Assembly (NCBI RefSeq): GCF_009746565.1 | Contig: NZ_WRPN01000002.1 | Span: forward strand, 248,001 to 312,000 | Length of the DNA stretch: 64,000 nt | Source: Mariniflexile maritimum | GTDB taxonomy: Bacteria; Bacteroidota; Bacteroidia; Flavobacteriales; Flavobacteriaceae | Direction of reading: 5' to 3' | Part shown: positions 1 to 8,871 of the stretch, piece after piece | Layout: the number at the start of each line of letters is the position of its first letter | Numbering within the stretch: the first letter of the stretch is position 1 | Position numbers and translations under genes: made by a program | Notes under the pieces: model-generated | Told to the model about the DNA's origin: nothing | The model's input: the letters and a program-made list of their open reading frames with translations, nothing else | The model's database searches: none

Positions 1-3000
1 AATGTGTGCAATCTGGAAGTTGAAGATTCTAAGGCAGTTTATAAAAATATCAATATCGATATGCGCCAGTATAAACGTTTACGCATGTTTATGCACGCGG
101 AAGCTGGTGAATCGGGGCCTTTGGCAAACGATAATTTGGTAGGATTTATTCGTATGGGTAACGACTTAACTGAAAATTACTATCAAATAGAAATTCCGTT
201 ACAGGTCTCAACAAATACAACCCGTGAAGGCCTGTGGCCTACCGATAACGAAATTAATTTGCCCATCGATTTATTGGGCAAAATCAAAGCCCAAGGTATT
301 TCGGATATGACCTTGAACAACGAAGACCCCACGTTTTACGATGTGGTGGGTAATGAGCTGGTAACGGTATCCAATCCGTTTTCGGGCTATGTGGCTGGAC
401 AGCATCGTATTGGTATCAAAGGAAACCCCAATTTTGGCGACATTAGAACGCTTATGGTTGGCGTTAAAAATGCCACCAACAGAAACGACCTGTGTGCCGA
501 AGTATGGTTCAACGAACTACGCTTATCCGATTTAGACAACGAAGGCGGTTGGGCAGCCGTGGTAAGCATGGATACCAATATGGCCGATTTTATGAATATT
601 AGTGCCACCGGCAGACAAAGTACTTCTGGTTTTGGCACGATCGAACAAGGCCCAAGCCAGCGCAGTTTGGAGGATGTGAAACAGTACGACGTAGTTACCA
701 ACGTAAATGTGGGGCAGCTATTGCCAAAAAAATGGGGCATTCAGGTACCCTTTAATTATGGGCAAAGTGAAGAATTGATTACGCCAAAATACGACCAGTT
801 CTATAAAGATTTAACCTTGGATTCCCGATTGGAAGCAGCCAATTCCAGTACAGAGCGTGAACAGATCAAGCAACAATCGGAAGATTACACGAAGCGCCAA
901 AGCATCAATTTTATAGGCGTTCGTAAAACCCGTACCACCGATGCCAAACCGCGTTTTTACGATGTTGAAAACCTCACCTTAAACTACTCGTATAATAAGG
1001 TAGAGCACCGCGATTTTGAAATTGAGAACGCGGTTGATAAAATGCTGCGTGTGGGCGCTAATTACGCCTTCAATTTTAATCCTGTAAAATTTGAACCTTT
1101 CAAAAAGAACGATTCGTTGTTTACGGGCAACTACTGGAAAATCCTAAAAGATTTCAACCTTAATTTATTGCCCTCCAGTTTTACGCTTAATTCAAACATC
1201 AACAGGCAATTTAACCGTCAAAAATTTAGGGAAATCGATTTGGGTGGCCCTAATATTGGAATTGAGGAACTTTTCCGAAGAAATTACACCTTCGATTTTC
1301 AATACACCATCAATTACAACATTACCGAAGCCTTGAGCTTAAATTTCACGGCGGCCAACAATAATATTGTGCGCAATTATTTTAAGGACAACATCATTAA
1401 CGGCGAGCAAGATGAAAAATTAGATGTTTGGGATGGCTTTTTCGATTTTGGCGACCCCAACCGCCAATCGCAGGATTTAGGCATTACCTACCAAGTGCCC
1501 ATTAATAAAATCCCCACCTTTAGTTTTGTAAACGCCACCTATCAATACAGTGGTAATTTCCAATGGCAAAAAGGCTCCGATTTATATGGTGAGCTGGAAT
1601 TGGATGGCAACACCTACGATTTAGGGAATACCATACAAAACGCCAACACCCACAATATCAATACAACTTTTGATATGAATAAGTTGTACAGGTATATTGG
1701 TTTGGTAAAAAAACCAATCGCGCGCGTACGGGCCCGAACCACACCAGGAACGCCACCAAACCCAGCGCAGAACAAAACCAACCAACCTCAAATTAAGAAC
1801 CAGTCCACCACAAAATTATTAAATGCGGGTATCGATATTTTAACAAGTATTAAGCGTATTCAACTTAATTATTCTGAAAATAATGGTACGTTTTTACCGG
1901 GTTATTTACAAACCCCCGGTTTTATTGGAACCCTAAAACCTAGTGCCGGTTTCACCTTTGGTAGCCAAAGCGATATTCGATATTTGGCGGCACGACGCGG
2001 TTGGCTAACGGTTTTCCCAGAGTTTAACCAGCAATTCGCTACTACAAACACCAAGCAATTGGATGTGTCGGCAAGTTTAGAACCTGTTAGGGATTTAAAA
2101 ATTGATTTGGTAGGCAGTAGAACCTATTATGAAAATTACACCGAAAACTTTAGGGTGAACGCTACGGGCAGCACGTATGAATACGAAGCGCTTACGCCCA
2201 ATACGTTTGGGAATTTCAATATTTCAACGCTGTTGATTAAAACGGCATTCAACAAAAGTGATGAGAATTCATCGGATGCGTTTAACGATTTTAGGGCAAA
2301 CCGATTAATAATTGCCCGACGCTTGGCGCAAAACAATGGGGCCGACGTTAATGATGTAGATGCTAATGGCTTTCCTAAAGGTTTTGGCAAAAACAGTCAA
2401 GCGGTATTGTTGCCGGCGTTTTTAGCGGCGTATTCGGGTCAGGATGCCAGTAAGGTTAAAACAACGGCGTTTCGCGATGTGCCCATTCCTAACTGGGATT
2501 TAAAATATACCGGTTTTATGAAATACGCTTGGTTTAAAAAGAATTTTAAACGTTTCTCGTTAACTCATGGATACCGCTCCACCTATACCATCAATCAGTT
2601 TCAATCGAATTTGGATTATGCATCGCCTAATTTCAGTTTAGATTATGATAGCCAACTTCCCGAAGTTAAGGACCAATCGGGGAACTATAAAAATGAAACC
2701 TTGTTCAGCAATATCAACTTAACCGAAATGTTCAGTCCGTTGGTGCGTATCGATTTCGAGATGCAGAATTCGGTTAAAATATTGGCTGAAATCCAGAAAG
2801 ACCGCCTGATTTCGTTGAGTTTTGACAATAATTTAATGACCGAAGTACAAGGCAATGAATATATTGTGGGCTTGGGCTACAGGATCAAGGATTTGCGCAT
2901 CAACTCCAATTTAGCAGGCCCAAGCAAGCGTATCGTGAGCGATTTGAATATGAAGGCCGATGTTTCCGTAAGGGAAAATAAAACCATCATAAGGTACCTA

Positions 3001-3195
3001 GACTTGGAAAACAACCAGGTAACTTCGGGACAAACCATTTGGGGACTGAAATATTCGGCCGATTATGCCTTCAGCAAAAACCTAACGGGCATCTTTTATT
3101 TCGATTATACGTTTTCAAAATATGCCATTTCTACGGCATTTCCGCAAACCACCATTCGCTCTGGGTTTACCATTCGATATAATTTTGGTAATTAA
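1..3195 (+). CDS. sprA: SprA, type IX secretion translocon, C-terminal part (5' truncated)
   Basis: This is the last 1,064 codons of SprA (Sov), the giant outer-membrane barrel through which type IX secretion cargo leaves the cell; it is also needed for gliding. The reading frame is already open at base 1, so the start lies outside the window; the family is usually well over 2,000 residues. Visible features are long runs of alternating polar/aromatic strands (for example YDVENLTLNYSYNKVEH) and a C-terminal strand ending in RSGFTIRYNFGN, as expected of an outer-membrane barrel. The identification is supported by the downstream order gcvH, VanZ-like, tonB, remB, which I recall following sprA in Flavobacterium johnsoniae. 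No frameshift is seen. Confidence 0.93.
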   Translation, partial: NVCNLEVEDSKAVYKNINIDMRQYKRLRMFMHAEAGESGPLANDNLVGFIRMGNDLTENYYQIEIPLQVSTNTTREGLWPTDNEINLPIDLLGKIKAQGISDMTLNNEDPTFYDVVGNELVTVSNPFSGYVAGQHRIGIKGNPNFGDIRTLMVGVKNATNRNDLCAEVWFNELRLSDLDNEGGWAAVVSMDTNMADFMNISATGRQSTSGFGTIEQGPSQRSLEDVKQYDVVTNVNVGQLLPKKWGIQVPFNYGQSEELITPKYDQFYKDLTLDSRLEAANSSTEREQIKQQSEDYTKRQSINFIGVRKTRTTDAKPRFYDVENLTLNYSYNKVEHRDFEIENAVDKMLRVGANYAFNFNPVKFEPFKKNDSLFTGNYWKILKDFNLNLLPSSFTLNSNINRQFNRQKFREIDLGGPNIGIEELFRRNYTFDFQYTINYNITEALSLNFTAANNNIVRNYFKDNIINGEQDEKLDVWDGFFDFGDPNRQSQDLGITYQVPINKIPTFSFVNATYQYSGNFQWQKGSDLYGELELDGNTYDLGNTIQNANTHNINTTFDMNKLYRYIGLVKKPIARVRARTTPGTPPNPAQNKTNQPQIKNQSTTKLLNAGIDILTSIKRIQLNYSENNGTFLPGYLQTPGFIGTLKPSAGFTFGSQSDIRYLAARRGWLTVFPEFNQQFATTNTKQLDVSASLEPVRDLKIDLVGSRTYYENYTENFRVNATGSTYEYEALTPNTFGNFNISTLLIKTAFNKSDENSSDAFNDFRANRLIIARRLAQNNGADVNDVDANGFPKGFGKNSQAVLLPAFLAAYSGQDASKVKTTAFRDVPIPNWDLKYTGFMKYAWFKKNFKRFSLTHGYRSTYTINQFQSNLDYASPNFSLDYDSQLPEVKDQSGNYKNETLFSNINLTEMFSPLVRIDFEMQNSVKILAEIQKDRLISLSFDNNLMTEVQGNEYIVGLGYRIKDLRINSNLAGPSKRIVSDLNMKADVSVRENKTIIRYLDLENNQVTSGQTIWGLKYSADYAFSKNLTGIFYFDYTFSKYAISTAFPQTTIRSGFTIRYNFGN

Positions 3196-3206
3196 TACCC
3201 AATCAG

Positions 3207-3237
3207 TTTGAATTTAGCAGGGGAATAAATACATTTG
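3207..3237 (+). promoter_or_regulatory. Bacteroidota-type promoter for gcvH
   Basis: TTTG at 3207-3210 is followed after exactly 19 bases by TACATTTG at 3230-3237, a full match to the Bacteroidota -33 TTTG / -7 TAnnTTTG consensus. Transcription would start near 3244, leaving a leader of about 19 bases before the gcvH ATG. It would separate gcvH and its followers from sprA transcription. Confidence 0.75.
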
Positions 3238-3262
3238 TTGGCAACAAACTTAAATAGATAAA

Positions 3263-3643
3263 ATGAACATTCCATCAGAATTAAAATACACAAAAGACCA
3301 CGAATGGATACGCTTGAACGGCGACATAGCAACCGTTGGCATTACCGATTTTGCACAAAGTGAATTGGGCGATATTGTTTACGTTGAAGTTGAAACCGTT
3401 GATGAAACCTTAGATGCTGAAGAAATTTTTGGAACCGTTGAGGCCGTAAAAACCGTATCCGATTTGTTTTTGCCACTATCAGGCGAGATTATCGAGTTCA
3501 ATACCGCGCTGGAAGATGCACCGGAAAAAGTAAACACCGATCCGTATGGCGAAGGCTGGATGATCAAGATTAAATGCTCCGATCTTTCACAAGCCGATAC
3601 TTTGTTAACGGCCGAAGCTTACAAAAAACTGATAGGTGCTTAA
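3263..3643 (+). CDS. gcvH: Glycine cleavage system H protein
   Basis: GcvH carries the aminomethyl group between the P and T proteins of the cytoplasmic glycine cleavage system on a swinging lipoyl arm. The 126-residue length is normal. The lipoylation site is Lys63 in the stretch [13 protein letters not shown]; the N-terminal KYTKDHEWI and the [16 protein letters not shown] region are family hallmarks. The ATG start lies just after a strong promoter. The stop overlaps the next gene by 8 bases. The other gcv genes are not in the window; gcvH next to sprA is a flavobacterial arrangement. Confidence 0.97.
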   Translation: MNIPSELKYTKDHEWIRLNGDIATVGITDFAQSELGDIVYVEVETVDETLDAEEIFGTVEAVKTVSDLFLPLSGEIIEFNTALEDAPEKVNTDPYGEGWMIKIKCSDLSQADTLLTAEAYKKLIGA

Positions 3644-4016
3644 CAAAAAAACGTTTTTGTTAAGCGTTAGCGTAATCTACACGGTTGGATTAACGGGTGT
3701 TTGTTTAATGAAGCTTAACAAAATGCCAGATGTGGGCGTTTCTTTTGGCGATAAAATATTTCATTTATTGGCATATTTGCTGCTCACTTTTTTATGGGTA
3801 AACACATTTTTTTTGCTCGTTAAAACAAAAAAAGACATCGTATTGCCATACATTGCGTTGTTTTGTGTTGTTTTTGGTATAGTTATTGAAGTATTACAAG
3901 GAACAATTACGGCATACAGATCGGCAGATGTGTTTGACGTTGTGGCAAATACAGCAGGCGTATTGCTGGCGGTACTAATTTTATCAGTTCAAAAAATAGT
4001 ACACATTAAAAAATAA
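3636..4016 (+). CDS. VanZ-like family membrane protein
   Basis: A 126-residue protein with four hydrophobic segments (about 5-24, 42-60, 70-88, 99-118). The motifs [19 protein letters not shown] and [18 protein letters not shown] match the VanZ-like family, whose general role is unknown outside teicoplanin resistance. The start is a GTG inside the end of gcvH (8-base overlap); the next in-frame Met (residue 25) would remove the first membrane segment, so GTG is preferred and translation is probably coupled to gcvH. Confidence 0.85.
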   Translation: MLNKKTFLLSVSVIYTVGLTGVCLMKLNKMPDVGVSFGDKIFHLLAYLLLTFLWVNTFFLLVKTKKDIVLPYIALFCVVFGIVIEVLQGTITAYRSADVFDVVANTAGVLLAVLILSVQKIVHIKK

Positions 4017-4022
4017 AAACGC

Positions 4023-4054
4023 TTGTTTATTTGGCAAATAAATAGTTATTTTAG
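4023..4054 (+). promoter_or_regulatory. Possible promoter for the first tonB
   Basis: TTG at 4023-4025 and TATTTTAG at 4047-4054 resemble the TTTG / TAnnTTTG consensus with one mismatch in the -7 box and a 21-base spacer. The ATG at 4078 lies about 24 bases downstream. Weak, because the region is AT-rich. Confidence 0.35.
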
Positions 4055-4077
4055 CAATATTGAAAAACAATAAAATT

Positions 4078-4800
4078 ATGGAACTTAAAAAAAATCCTAA
4101 AGCCAATGTTGGACGTAACAGTTCACTTTATTTCGCAATTGGTTTGGCGCTTATGTTATTTTTAACAAACTTCGCCATCAATTACAAAACATACGATAAA
4201 TCGACGACCGATATAGGTGTTGTAAGTATGGATCAAGAATTGGAAGAAGAAATTCCAATTACAAACCAATTACAAACCCCACCGCCACCGCCACCGCCAC
4301 CTGCTGCTCCCGAAGTGATCGAGATTGTAAAGGATGAGGTTGAAGTTGTGGAAACCGTTATACAGTCAACAGAATCCAATCAAGAACAAAAAATAGTAAA
4401 GGTTGAAGCCGTAAAAGTGGCCCCACAGGTTGAAGAAGATGTTGAGGTTCCTTTTGCCGTTATTGAAAACGTACCCGTGTTTCCTGGCTGCGAAAGCGGC
4501 AACAACGATGCTAAAAAGGCATGTATGTCGCAAAAAATACAGGATTTCGTTAATAAAAAATTCAATACAGAATTAGCAAGCGAATTGGGCTTATCAGGAA
4601 GGCAACGTATAAACGTTATCTTTAAAATAGACAAAACAGGCGCTGTAACGGGTATTCGTGCCAGAGCACCACACCCAGGTTTAGAAAAAGAAGCAGAACG
4701 TGTAATAAACATGCTTCCTAAAATGCAACCAGGTAAACAACGTGGCAAACCGGTAACCGTACCCTATTCATTACCAATAGTTTTTGTAGTTCAAGAATAA
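4078..4800 (+). CDS. Energy transducer TonB (first copy)
   Basis: A 240-residue TonB: a cytoplasmic basic N-terminus, one membrane anchor at about 16-35, a periplasmic linker with a run of eight prolines near residue 70, and a C-terminal TonB domain (about 125-240) with VPVFPGCE, DKTGAVTGI and LPIVFVVQE. It would pass proton-motive force from ExbBD to outer-membrane receptors; no exbB or exbD is nearby. The ATG at 4078 (MELKKNPK) is chosen over an upstream TTG because flavobacterial TonBs start this way. A strong terminator follows at 4836. Confidence 0.93.
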   Translation: MELKKNPKANVGRNSSLYFAIGLALMLFLTNFAINYKTYDKSTTDIGVVSMDQELEEEIPITNQLQTPPPPPPPPAAPEVIEIVKDEVEVVETVIQSTESNQEQKIVKVEAVKVAPQVEEDVEVPFAVIENVPVFPGCESGNNDAKKACMSQKIQDFVNKKFNTELASELGLSGRQRINVIFKIDKTGAVTGIRARAPHPGLEKEAERVINMLPKMQPGKQRGKPVTVPYSLPIVFVVQE

Positions 4801-4835
4801 ACAGGTTATTACTGTAACCAATACACATGACGTAT

Positions 4836-4875
4836 AAAATCCCGTTACAAATTTTTGTAGCGGGATTTCTTTTTT
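4836..4875 (+). terminator. Rho-independent terminator after first tonB
   Basis: A 15-base-pair stem (AAATCCCGTTACAAA pairing with TTTGTAGCGGGATTT, one G-U pair) is followed by CTTTTTT. It separates the two tonB genes into different transcripts. Confidence 0.88.
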
Positions 4876-4927
4876 GGTATGCTTATTGTGATTTTATCAT
4901 AATATTAACATTTAAATTATAATTATT

Positions 4928-5713
4928 ATGAGCATTCCAAAGAAAATCCACGAACCCATTCGGCAAAATGGCGAAATCGTGAAAAAATCGCAAAAGCATG
5001 ATGCAAATTTACGAAAAAACTCAACGCTTTACTTTCAAGTAGGGCTCATTATCTGTTTGCTCGCTGCTTACGGCTTTTTAGAAATGAAGTTTGAAACAAC
5101 AGTTCCTAAACTTGTAACGGTAACACCGCCCGATGATGATTTTGTAAATTACGTTCCAGAGTTTAAGCCCGAAGTAGCCGTAGTTGATAAGCCGGTTCGG
5201 GAAAAAAGAAGCGAACCTTCAACAAAGTTTGAGGAAGTGCCTAATGATACACCTGAGATTTTAAAGGAAGCACCATCAGAACCACAAGTTCAAGTGAAGG
5301 CAACAATGCATCCTAGCAACATGGTTTTAGTTAAAAAACCTGATGAATCTGAGCCTGTTTCTTTTGAAAAAATTGAACAAGTCCCTATTTTCCCGGGTTG
5401 CGAGAACAAAAAATCAAACGAAGAAAGGCGCCAATGCATGTCTGATAAAATAAACCAATTAATCCAGAAGAAATTTAATACCAATCTAGGAAGTGAATTG
5501 GGTTTGCATGGAAAACAAGTGATTCGTACCCAATTTAAAATAGATAAAACAGGGCAGGTTAACGATATTAAGGTAAGAAGCACGCATCCAGAACTGGAAG
5601 CTGAAGCCCAACGCGTTATCAAAACCATCCCAGAAATGACCCCGGGCAAACAACGTGATAAAAATGTAGGCGTTATTTACACCTTGCCCATTGTGTTTGA
5701 AGTGCAAGATTAA
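4928..5713 (+). CDS. Energy transducer TonB (second copy)
   Basis: A 261-residue paralogue of the preceding TonB. The anchor is at about 33-52, the periplasmic linker is acidic/basic mixed and lacks the proline run, and the TonB C-terminal domain spans about 150-261 (VPIFPGCE, DKTGQVNDIKV, LPIVFEVQD). The C-terminal domains of the two copies are clearly similar, pointing to tandem duplication, while the linkers differ, so they may serve different receptors. ATG start; terminator at 5736. Confidence 0.92.
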   Translation: MSIPKKIHEPIRQNGEIVKKSQKHDANLRKNSTLYFQVGLIICLLAAYGFLEMKFETTVPKLVTVTPPDDDFVNYVPEFKPEVAVVDKPVREKRSEPSTKFEEVPNDTPEILKEAPSEPQVQVKATMHPSNMVLVKKPDESEPVSFEKIEQVPIFPGCENKKSNEERRQCMSDKINQLIQKKFNTNLGSELGLHGKQVIRTQFKIDKTGQVNDIKVRSTHPELEAEAQRVIKTIPEMTPGKQRDKNVGVIYTLPIVFEVQD

Positions 5714-5735
5714 TCAGCTAATAATTTAAACTGCC

Positions 5736-5771
5736 AAAAGCCGTTATCTGTTAAACGATAATGGCTTTTTT
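5736..5771 (+). terminator. Rho-independent terminator after second tonB
   Basis: AAAAGCCGTTATC pairs with GATAATGGCTTTT around an 8-base loop and is followed by a T run. An in-frame ATG at 5761 sits inside this hairpin, which argues against using it as the remB start. Confidence 0.85.
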
Positions 5772-5832
5772 AATGCCGCATTATCAAAAATATAGTATCT
5801 TTCAGTCCAATATAAATTTTCAAAAAGCACAG

Positions 5833-7932
5833 ATGAAACGTTTCGTTGTACTAGCCTTACTTTTAGTCCAATATCATTTATTTTCACAAAATAATGCGTT
5901 CCATGAAAAACCGCCCGTGTTTCCTGCTTGTGAAAATGTGGCTATTGATGCGTTGCAACACTGTTTTGATACCCATGTTTATCAACATATTTTCGACACC
6001 TTTCTTGTGCCAGAAAACGTTTTAAAGGAACATTATAAAGGCGACGTGGTGGTGATTTTTGAAGTGGACACAACCGGCCAATTTAAGGTCATATATGTAG
6101 AGGCCATGTATGAATCGTTAAAAACGGAAGTTAAGCGCGTGTTTTCAGCGTTTCCAAAAATAACCCCTGCAACCTACAATGGTAGAAATACCTATAAACA
6201 ATATACGGTTTCAATAAAAATTCCATTAGTTAATCAAACTGAAATTGAGCAAAATGTAACTAAAGAAACGGCAATCCATACAATAGAACAACAGGCTAAA
6301 ACAGAATTCGACATCATTAATAAATCAATTGAAGCTTTCGCGGATAAGGCGTTTTCAAGCCAGTTGAACATTCCGTTTACCCACAGCGATTATGCGCGTT
6401 TTGATAGGAATATGAATCTTGTGGGCACCAACAGCCACACGGCATCCAAACCTTTTGTATATAACGATGTAGCAAACTATTACGATTTTAAAGCCGAAAA
6501 GAACAAGCTAAAAAAAGAAACCACTACTTGGGCAGGGCGAAAGCTTTGGAACGAGCATTTGGTGCAATTGCAGAGTACCGATTATTGGTTTACCATCGAC
6601 CCTGTTTTCGATTTGGAAGTGGGAACCGATGCCAACGCCGATTTCAATTCTACCTACAACAATACCCGTGGTTTTTTAGTGCAAGGTGGTTTGGGCAAGA
6701 ACTTCAATTTTTATGCGTCGGTTTTTGAAAGTCAAGGGCGTTTTGCAGAATATGTAAACAATTATGCTGAAAGTTTAAAGGCTTTTGGTCCCGATCCGGC
6801 CATTGTTCCCGGGCGTGGTATTGCAAAACGATTTAAAAAAGATGGGTACGATTATCCCGTTTCCGAAGCTTATTTGTCGTATGCCCCGGCAAAGTTCATC
6901 AATATTCAATTTGGGCATGGCAAAAACTTTATTGGTGATGGCTACCGTTCGTTATTGTTAAGCGATGTGGCGAGTCCGCACCCCTTTTTAAAATTGAACA
7001 CCACCTTCTGGAAACTAAAATACACCAATACGTGGATGTGGTTAAAAGATGTAAGAGATGATGTTGTGCAAGACAAAGCATTTTTGTCAAAATACATGGC
7101 CAACCATTACTTAAGTTGGAATGTTTCAAAAAAACTGAATATTGGTTTATTTGAATCGGTGGTGTGGGATAATAGCAACAACAGGGGTTTTGATGTGAAC
7201 TATTTAAATCCTATCATTTTTTACCGAGCGATTGAGTTTGAAACTGGCCAAGGTGCCGGCAATGCCTTGTTGGGCGCTTCGGCAAAATACAAATTCAACG
7301 ACCAGGTAAACATGTACGGTCAGTTTATTTTGGATGAATTTTCGCTGGGCGACATAAAAGGCGGCGACAAAAGTTGGAAAAACAAATATGGCTACCAGTT
7401 GGGGGTTAAATATTACAATGCGTTTAAAGTGGATAATCTGTTGTTACAATTTGAATACAATCGCATCCGACCTTACACCTATTCGCACAATACCATCGCG
7501 CTTAATTATGGGCACAACAACCAATCGATGGCGCATTTGTGGGGCGCTAACTTTAGCGAAGCCATCCTTATTGGGCGATACCATTTCAACCGTTGGTTTG
7601 CCGATGCAAAACTTATTTTTGGCGTACGCGGACTCGATTTTAACAACGGCACCGATAATTTTAGTTATGGCGGCGATGTTTATAGAAATTACAACGACCG
7701 CCCCTTCGATACAGGTGTGACAATTGGACAAGGCAATAAGACCAAAATCTTCAATGGTAATTTGCAAGCAGGATATCTCGTCAATCCTGCTTCCAATTTA
7801 AAAATCTTTACCGACATAACCGTTCGAAACTTCAACCCAGAAGCAGAAACCATCAACACCTTTAAAAGCAGTACGGTTTGGTTTAATTTCGGGATACGAA
7901 CCGATTTGTTCAATTGGTATTTCGACAACTAA
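5833..7932 (+). CDS. remB: Gliding motility protein RemB: TonB-C-like domain plus outer-membrane barrel
   Basis: A 699-residue secreted protein. Residues 1-19 are a signal peptide (MKRFVVLALLLVQYHLFSQ). Residues about 27-135 resemble the TonB C-terminal domain of the two upstream genes (PPVFPACE, FEVDTTGQFKVIYVEAM, VSIKIPLV). The rest is a beta-rich, aromatic-rich barrel of the Wzi/capsule-assembly type with a final aromatic residue in FNWYFDN. RemB in F. johnsoniae is associated with gliding; the name rests on similarity plus the sprA-gcvH-tonB context. The start at 5833 is chosen because the longer frame begins inside the preceding terminator. Confidence 0.82.
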   Translation: MKRFVVLALLLVQYHLFSQNNAFHEKPPVFPACENVAIDALQHCFDTHVYQHIFDTFLVPENVLKEHYKGDVVVIFEVDTTGQFKVIYVEAMYESLKTEVKRVFSAFPKITPATYNGRNTYKQYTVSIKIPLVNQTEIEQNVTKETAIHTIEQQAKTEFDIINKSIEAFADKAFSSQLNIPFTHSDYARFDRNMNLVGTNSHTASKPFVYNDVANYYDFKAEKNKLKKETTTWAGRKLWNEHLVQLQSTDYWFTIDPVFDLEVGTDANADFNSTYNNTRGFLVQGGLGKNFNFYASVFESQGRFAEYVNNYAESLKAFGPDPAIVPGRGIAKRFKKDGYDYPVSEAYLSYAPAKFINIQFGHGKNFIGDGYRSLLLSDVASPHPFLKLNTTFWKLKYTNTWMWLKDVRDDVVQDKAFLSKYMANHYLSWNVSKKLNIGLFESVVWDNSNNRGFDVNYLNPIIFYRAIEFETGQGAGNALLGASAKYKFNDQVNMYGQFILDEFSLGDIKGGDKSWKNKYGYQLGVKYYNAFKVDNLLLQFEYNRIRPYTYSHNTIALNYGHNNQSMAHLWGANFSEAILIGRYHFNRWFADAKLIFGVRGLDFNNGTDNFSYGGDVYRNYNDRPFDTGVTIGQGNKTKIFNGNLQAGYLVNPASNLKIFTDITVRNFNPEAETINTFKSSTVWFNFGIRTDLFNWYFDN

Positions 7933-8014
7933 ATGCCTGCAACAACAAAAAGCCTATAATTGGGTAAAAGAATTTGTTTAGAAGATTATTCAACAAAAAC
8001 TTTCAATGTTTTTT

Positions 8015-8043
8015 TTTGATAAATTGGTTTAAAAATAACTTTG
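8015..8043 (+). promoter_or_regulatory. Bacteroidota-type promoter for the toxin-antitoxin pair
   Basis: TTTG at 8015-8018 at the end of a T run, 17 bases, then TAACTTTG at 8036-8043 match the consensus. Transcription would begin near 8050, so the antitoxin must start at the ATG at 8074 rather than further upstream. Confidence 0.68.
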
Positions 8044-8073
8044 TATATTTACGCTAACTTATATTTAGAAATA

Positions 8074-8295
8074 ATGGGAACCTTAGAATTAAGAGAGGAA
8101 TTGCGTAAATATATAGAAACAGCCGATGGTAATTTTTTAAAAGCTTTGCATAAAACGGCCAAATCATATATTGAGCAAAGGCATTATGATAAAATGATTG
8201 CTGAAGGTGAAGAAGATATTAAGGCTAGACGCATTCACAGTCAAGCTGAAGTCAAAAAAATGATTGAAAGTTGGACAGAGAAAAAAAGCCAGTAG
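8074..8295 (+). CDS. Putative antitoxin of a ParE/RelE-type module
   Basis: A 73-residue, highly charged helical protein (MGTLELREELRKYIETADG at the start, AEVKKMIESWTEKKSQ at the end). It is not a clear member of a named antitoxin family; the call rests on size, composition and its 25-base overlap with a ParE-like toxin. This type of short protein with a helix rich in E, R and K is common next to ParE-like toxins in Bacteroidota. The antitoxin would bind and neutralise the toxin and perhaps repress the promoter; no DNA-binding motif is evident. Confidence 0.72.
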   Translation: MGTLELREELRKYIETADGNFLKALHKTAKSYIEQRHYDKMIAEGEEDIKARRIHSQAEVKKMIESWTEKKSQ

Positions 8296-8594
8296 TATGG
8301 TCTTTAAGAGCAACCAAAGATTTAGAGAAAATCACAAGATTTTATATTGATCTTTATGGACACGATAAAGCACGAAAAATTGTATTAGACCTTCGAGAAT
8401 GTACAGAAATACTTGAACGTGAAGATATAGACACCTCAGAGATTGGTACTATTGATGTCGCCTTTATACATTTGAAACAAAATTATCGCAAGCTATTACA
8501 TCACCATTGCAAAATCACATATCGAGAAGGCAAAACAAAGTTTTATATTGTAAGGGTTTTCGATACGAGACAACACCCCAACAAGAACAAATGA
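8271..8594 (+). CDS. Type II toxin, RelE/ParE family
   Basis: A 107-residue protein with the ParE/RelE fold pattern: an N-terminal strand (VVWSLRATKDLEKI), a helical hairpin (TRFYIDLYGHDKARKIVLDL), and C-terminal strands YRKLLHHHCKITYREG and KFYIVRVFDTRQHP. ParE toxins poison gyrase and RelE toxins cut mRNA; which applies here cannot be told. No ATG is available: the only fitting start is TTG at 8271, inside the antitoxin gene, which suggests coupled and deliberately weak translation. Confidence 0.8.
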   Translation: MDREKKPVVWSLRATKDLEKITRFYIDLYGHDKARKIVLDLRECTEILEREDIDTSEIGTIDVAFIHLKQNYRKLLHHHCKITYREGKTKFYIVRVFDTRQHPNKNK

Positions 8595-8639
8595 TGGCGT
8601 GGTAGTGTGCAACAATAAAAAACACCTCCCCAAAAAAAA

Positions 8640-8770
8640 ACAAATGCACCCCTGCGTAAGAATAGCAGTGGAAAGGCCACAGCGCTCCCAATTGCGATAA
8701 GAAGCACGAGGACTTGCTACGGATAGCCCTTCCGATAATTATCCGAACTAAGGACGCACCCAAAAAACAA
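8640..8770. other. Structured intergenic element, probable dispersed flavobacterial repeat
   Basis: This GC-richer patch in an AT-rich spacer can form a chain of short hairpins: CTGC/GCAG (8652-8668), GTGG/CCAC (8668-8680) and CGGATA/TATCCG (8720-8745). It contains the strings AAAGGCCACAGCGCTCCC and GACTTGCTACGGATAGCCC, which I recall, without being able to check, as recurring between genes in flavobacterial genomes. No protein is encoded; a minus-strand reading frame through it looks spurious. It may be a mobile repeat or a non-coding RNA. Confidence 0.5.
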
Positions 8771-8808
8771 CATCCCTTTTCCCAAAATAAATTTACCAGT
8801 TAAAAGCG

Positions 8809-8838
8809 TTGTTCAAAATGTTTTAAAAAGTATCTTTG
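8809..8838 (+). promoter_or_regulatory. Bacteroidota-type promoter for the oxidase cluster
   Basis: TTG at 8809-8811, a 19-base spacer, then TATCTTTG at 8831-8838, an exact TAnnTTTG. The predicted start of transcription is near 8845, about 27 bases before the TTG start of cyoE. Confidence 0.75.
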
Positions 8839-8871
8839 CACTCGCAAACTAAAAACTAAAGCCTAGAACCG

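Noticed and set aside
5761-5832. 24-codon N-terminal extension of RemB
   Set aside because: The extension begins within the tonB terminator hairpin and would bury the signal peptide.
8515-8763. Minus-strand frame of 82 codons over the toxin end and the structured spacer
   Set aside because: It runs antisense to the toxin gene and through the hairpin element; the protein has no domain and the region behaves as a non-coding repeat.
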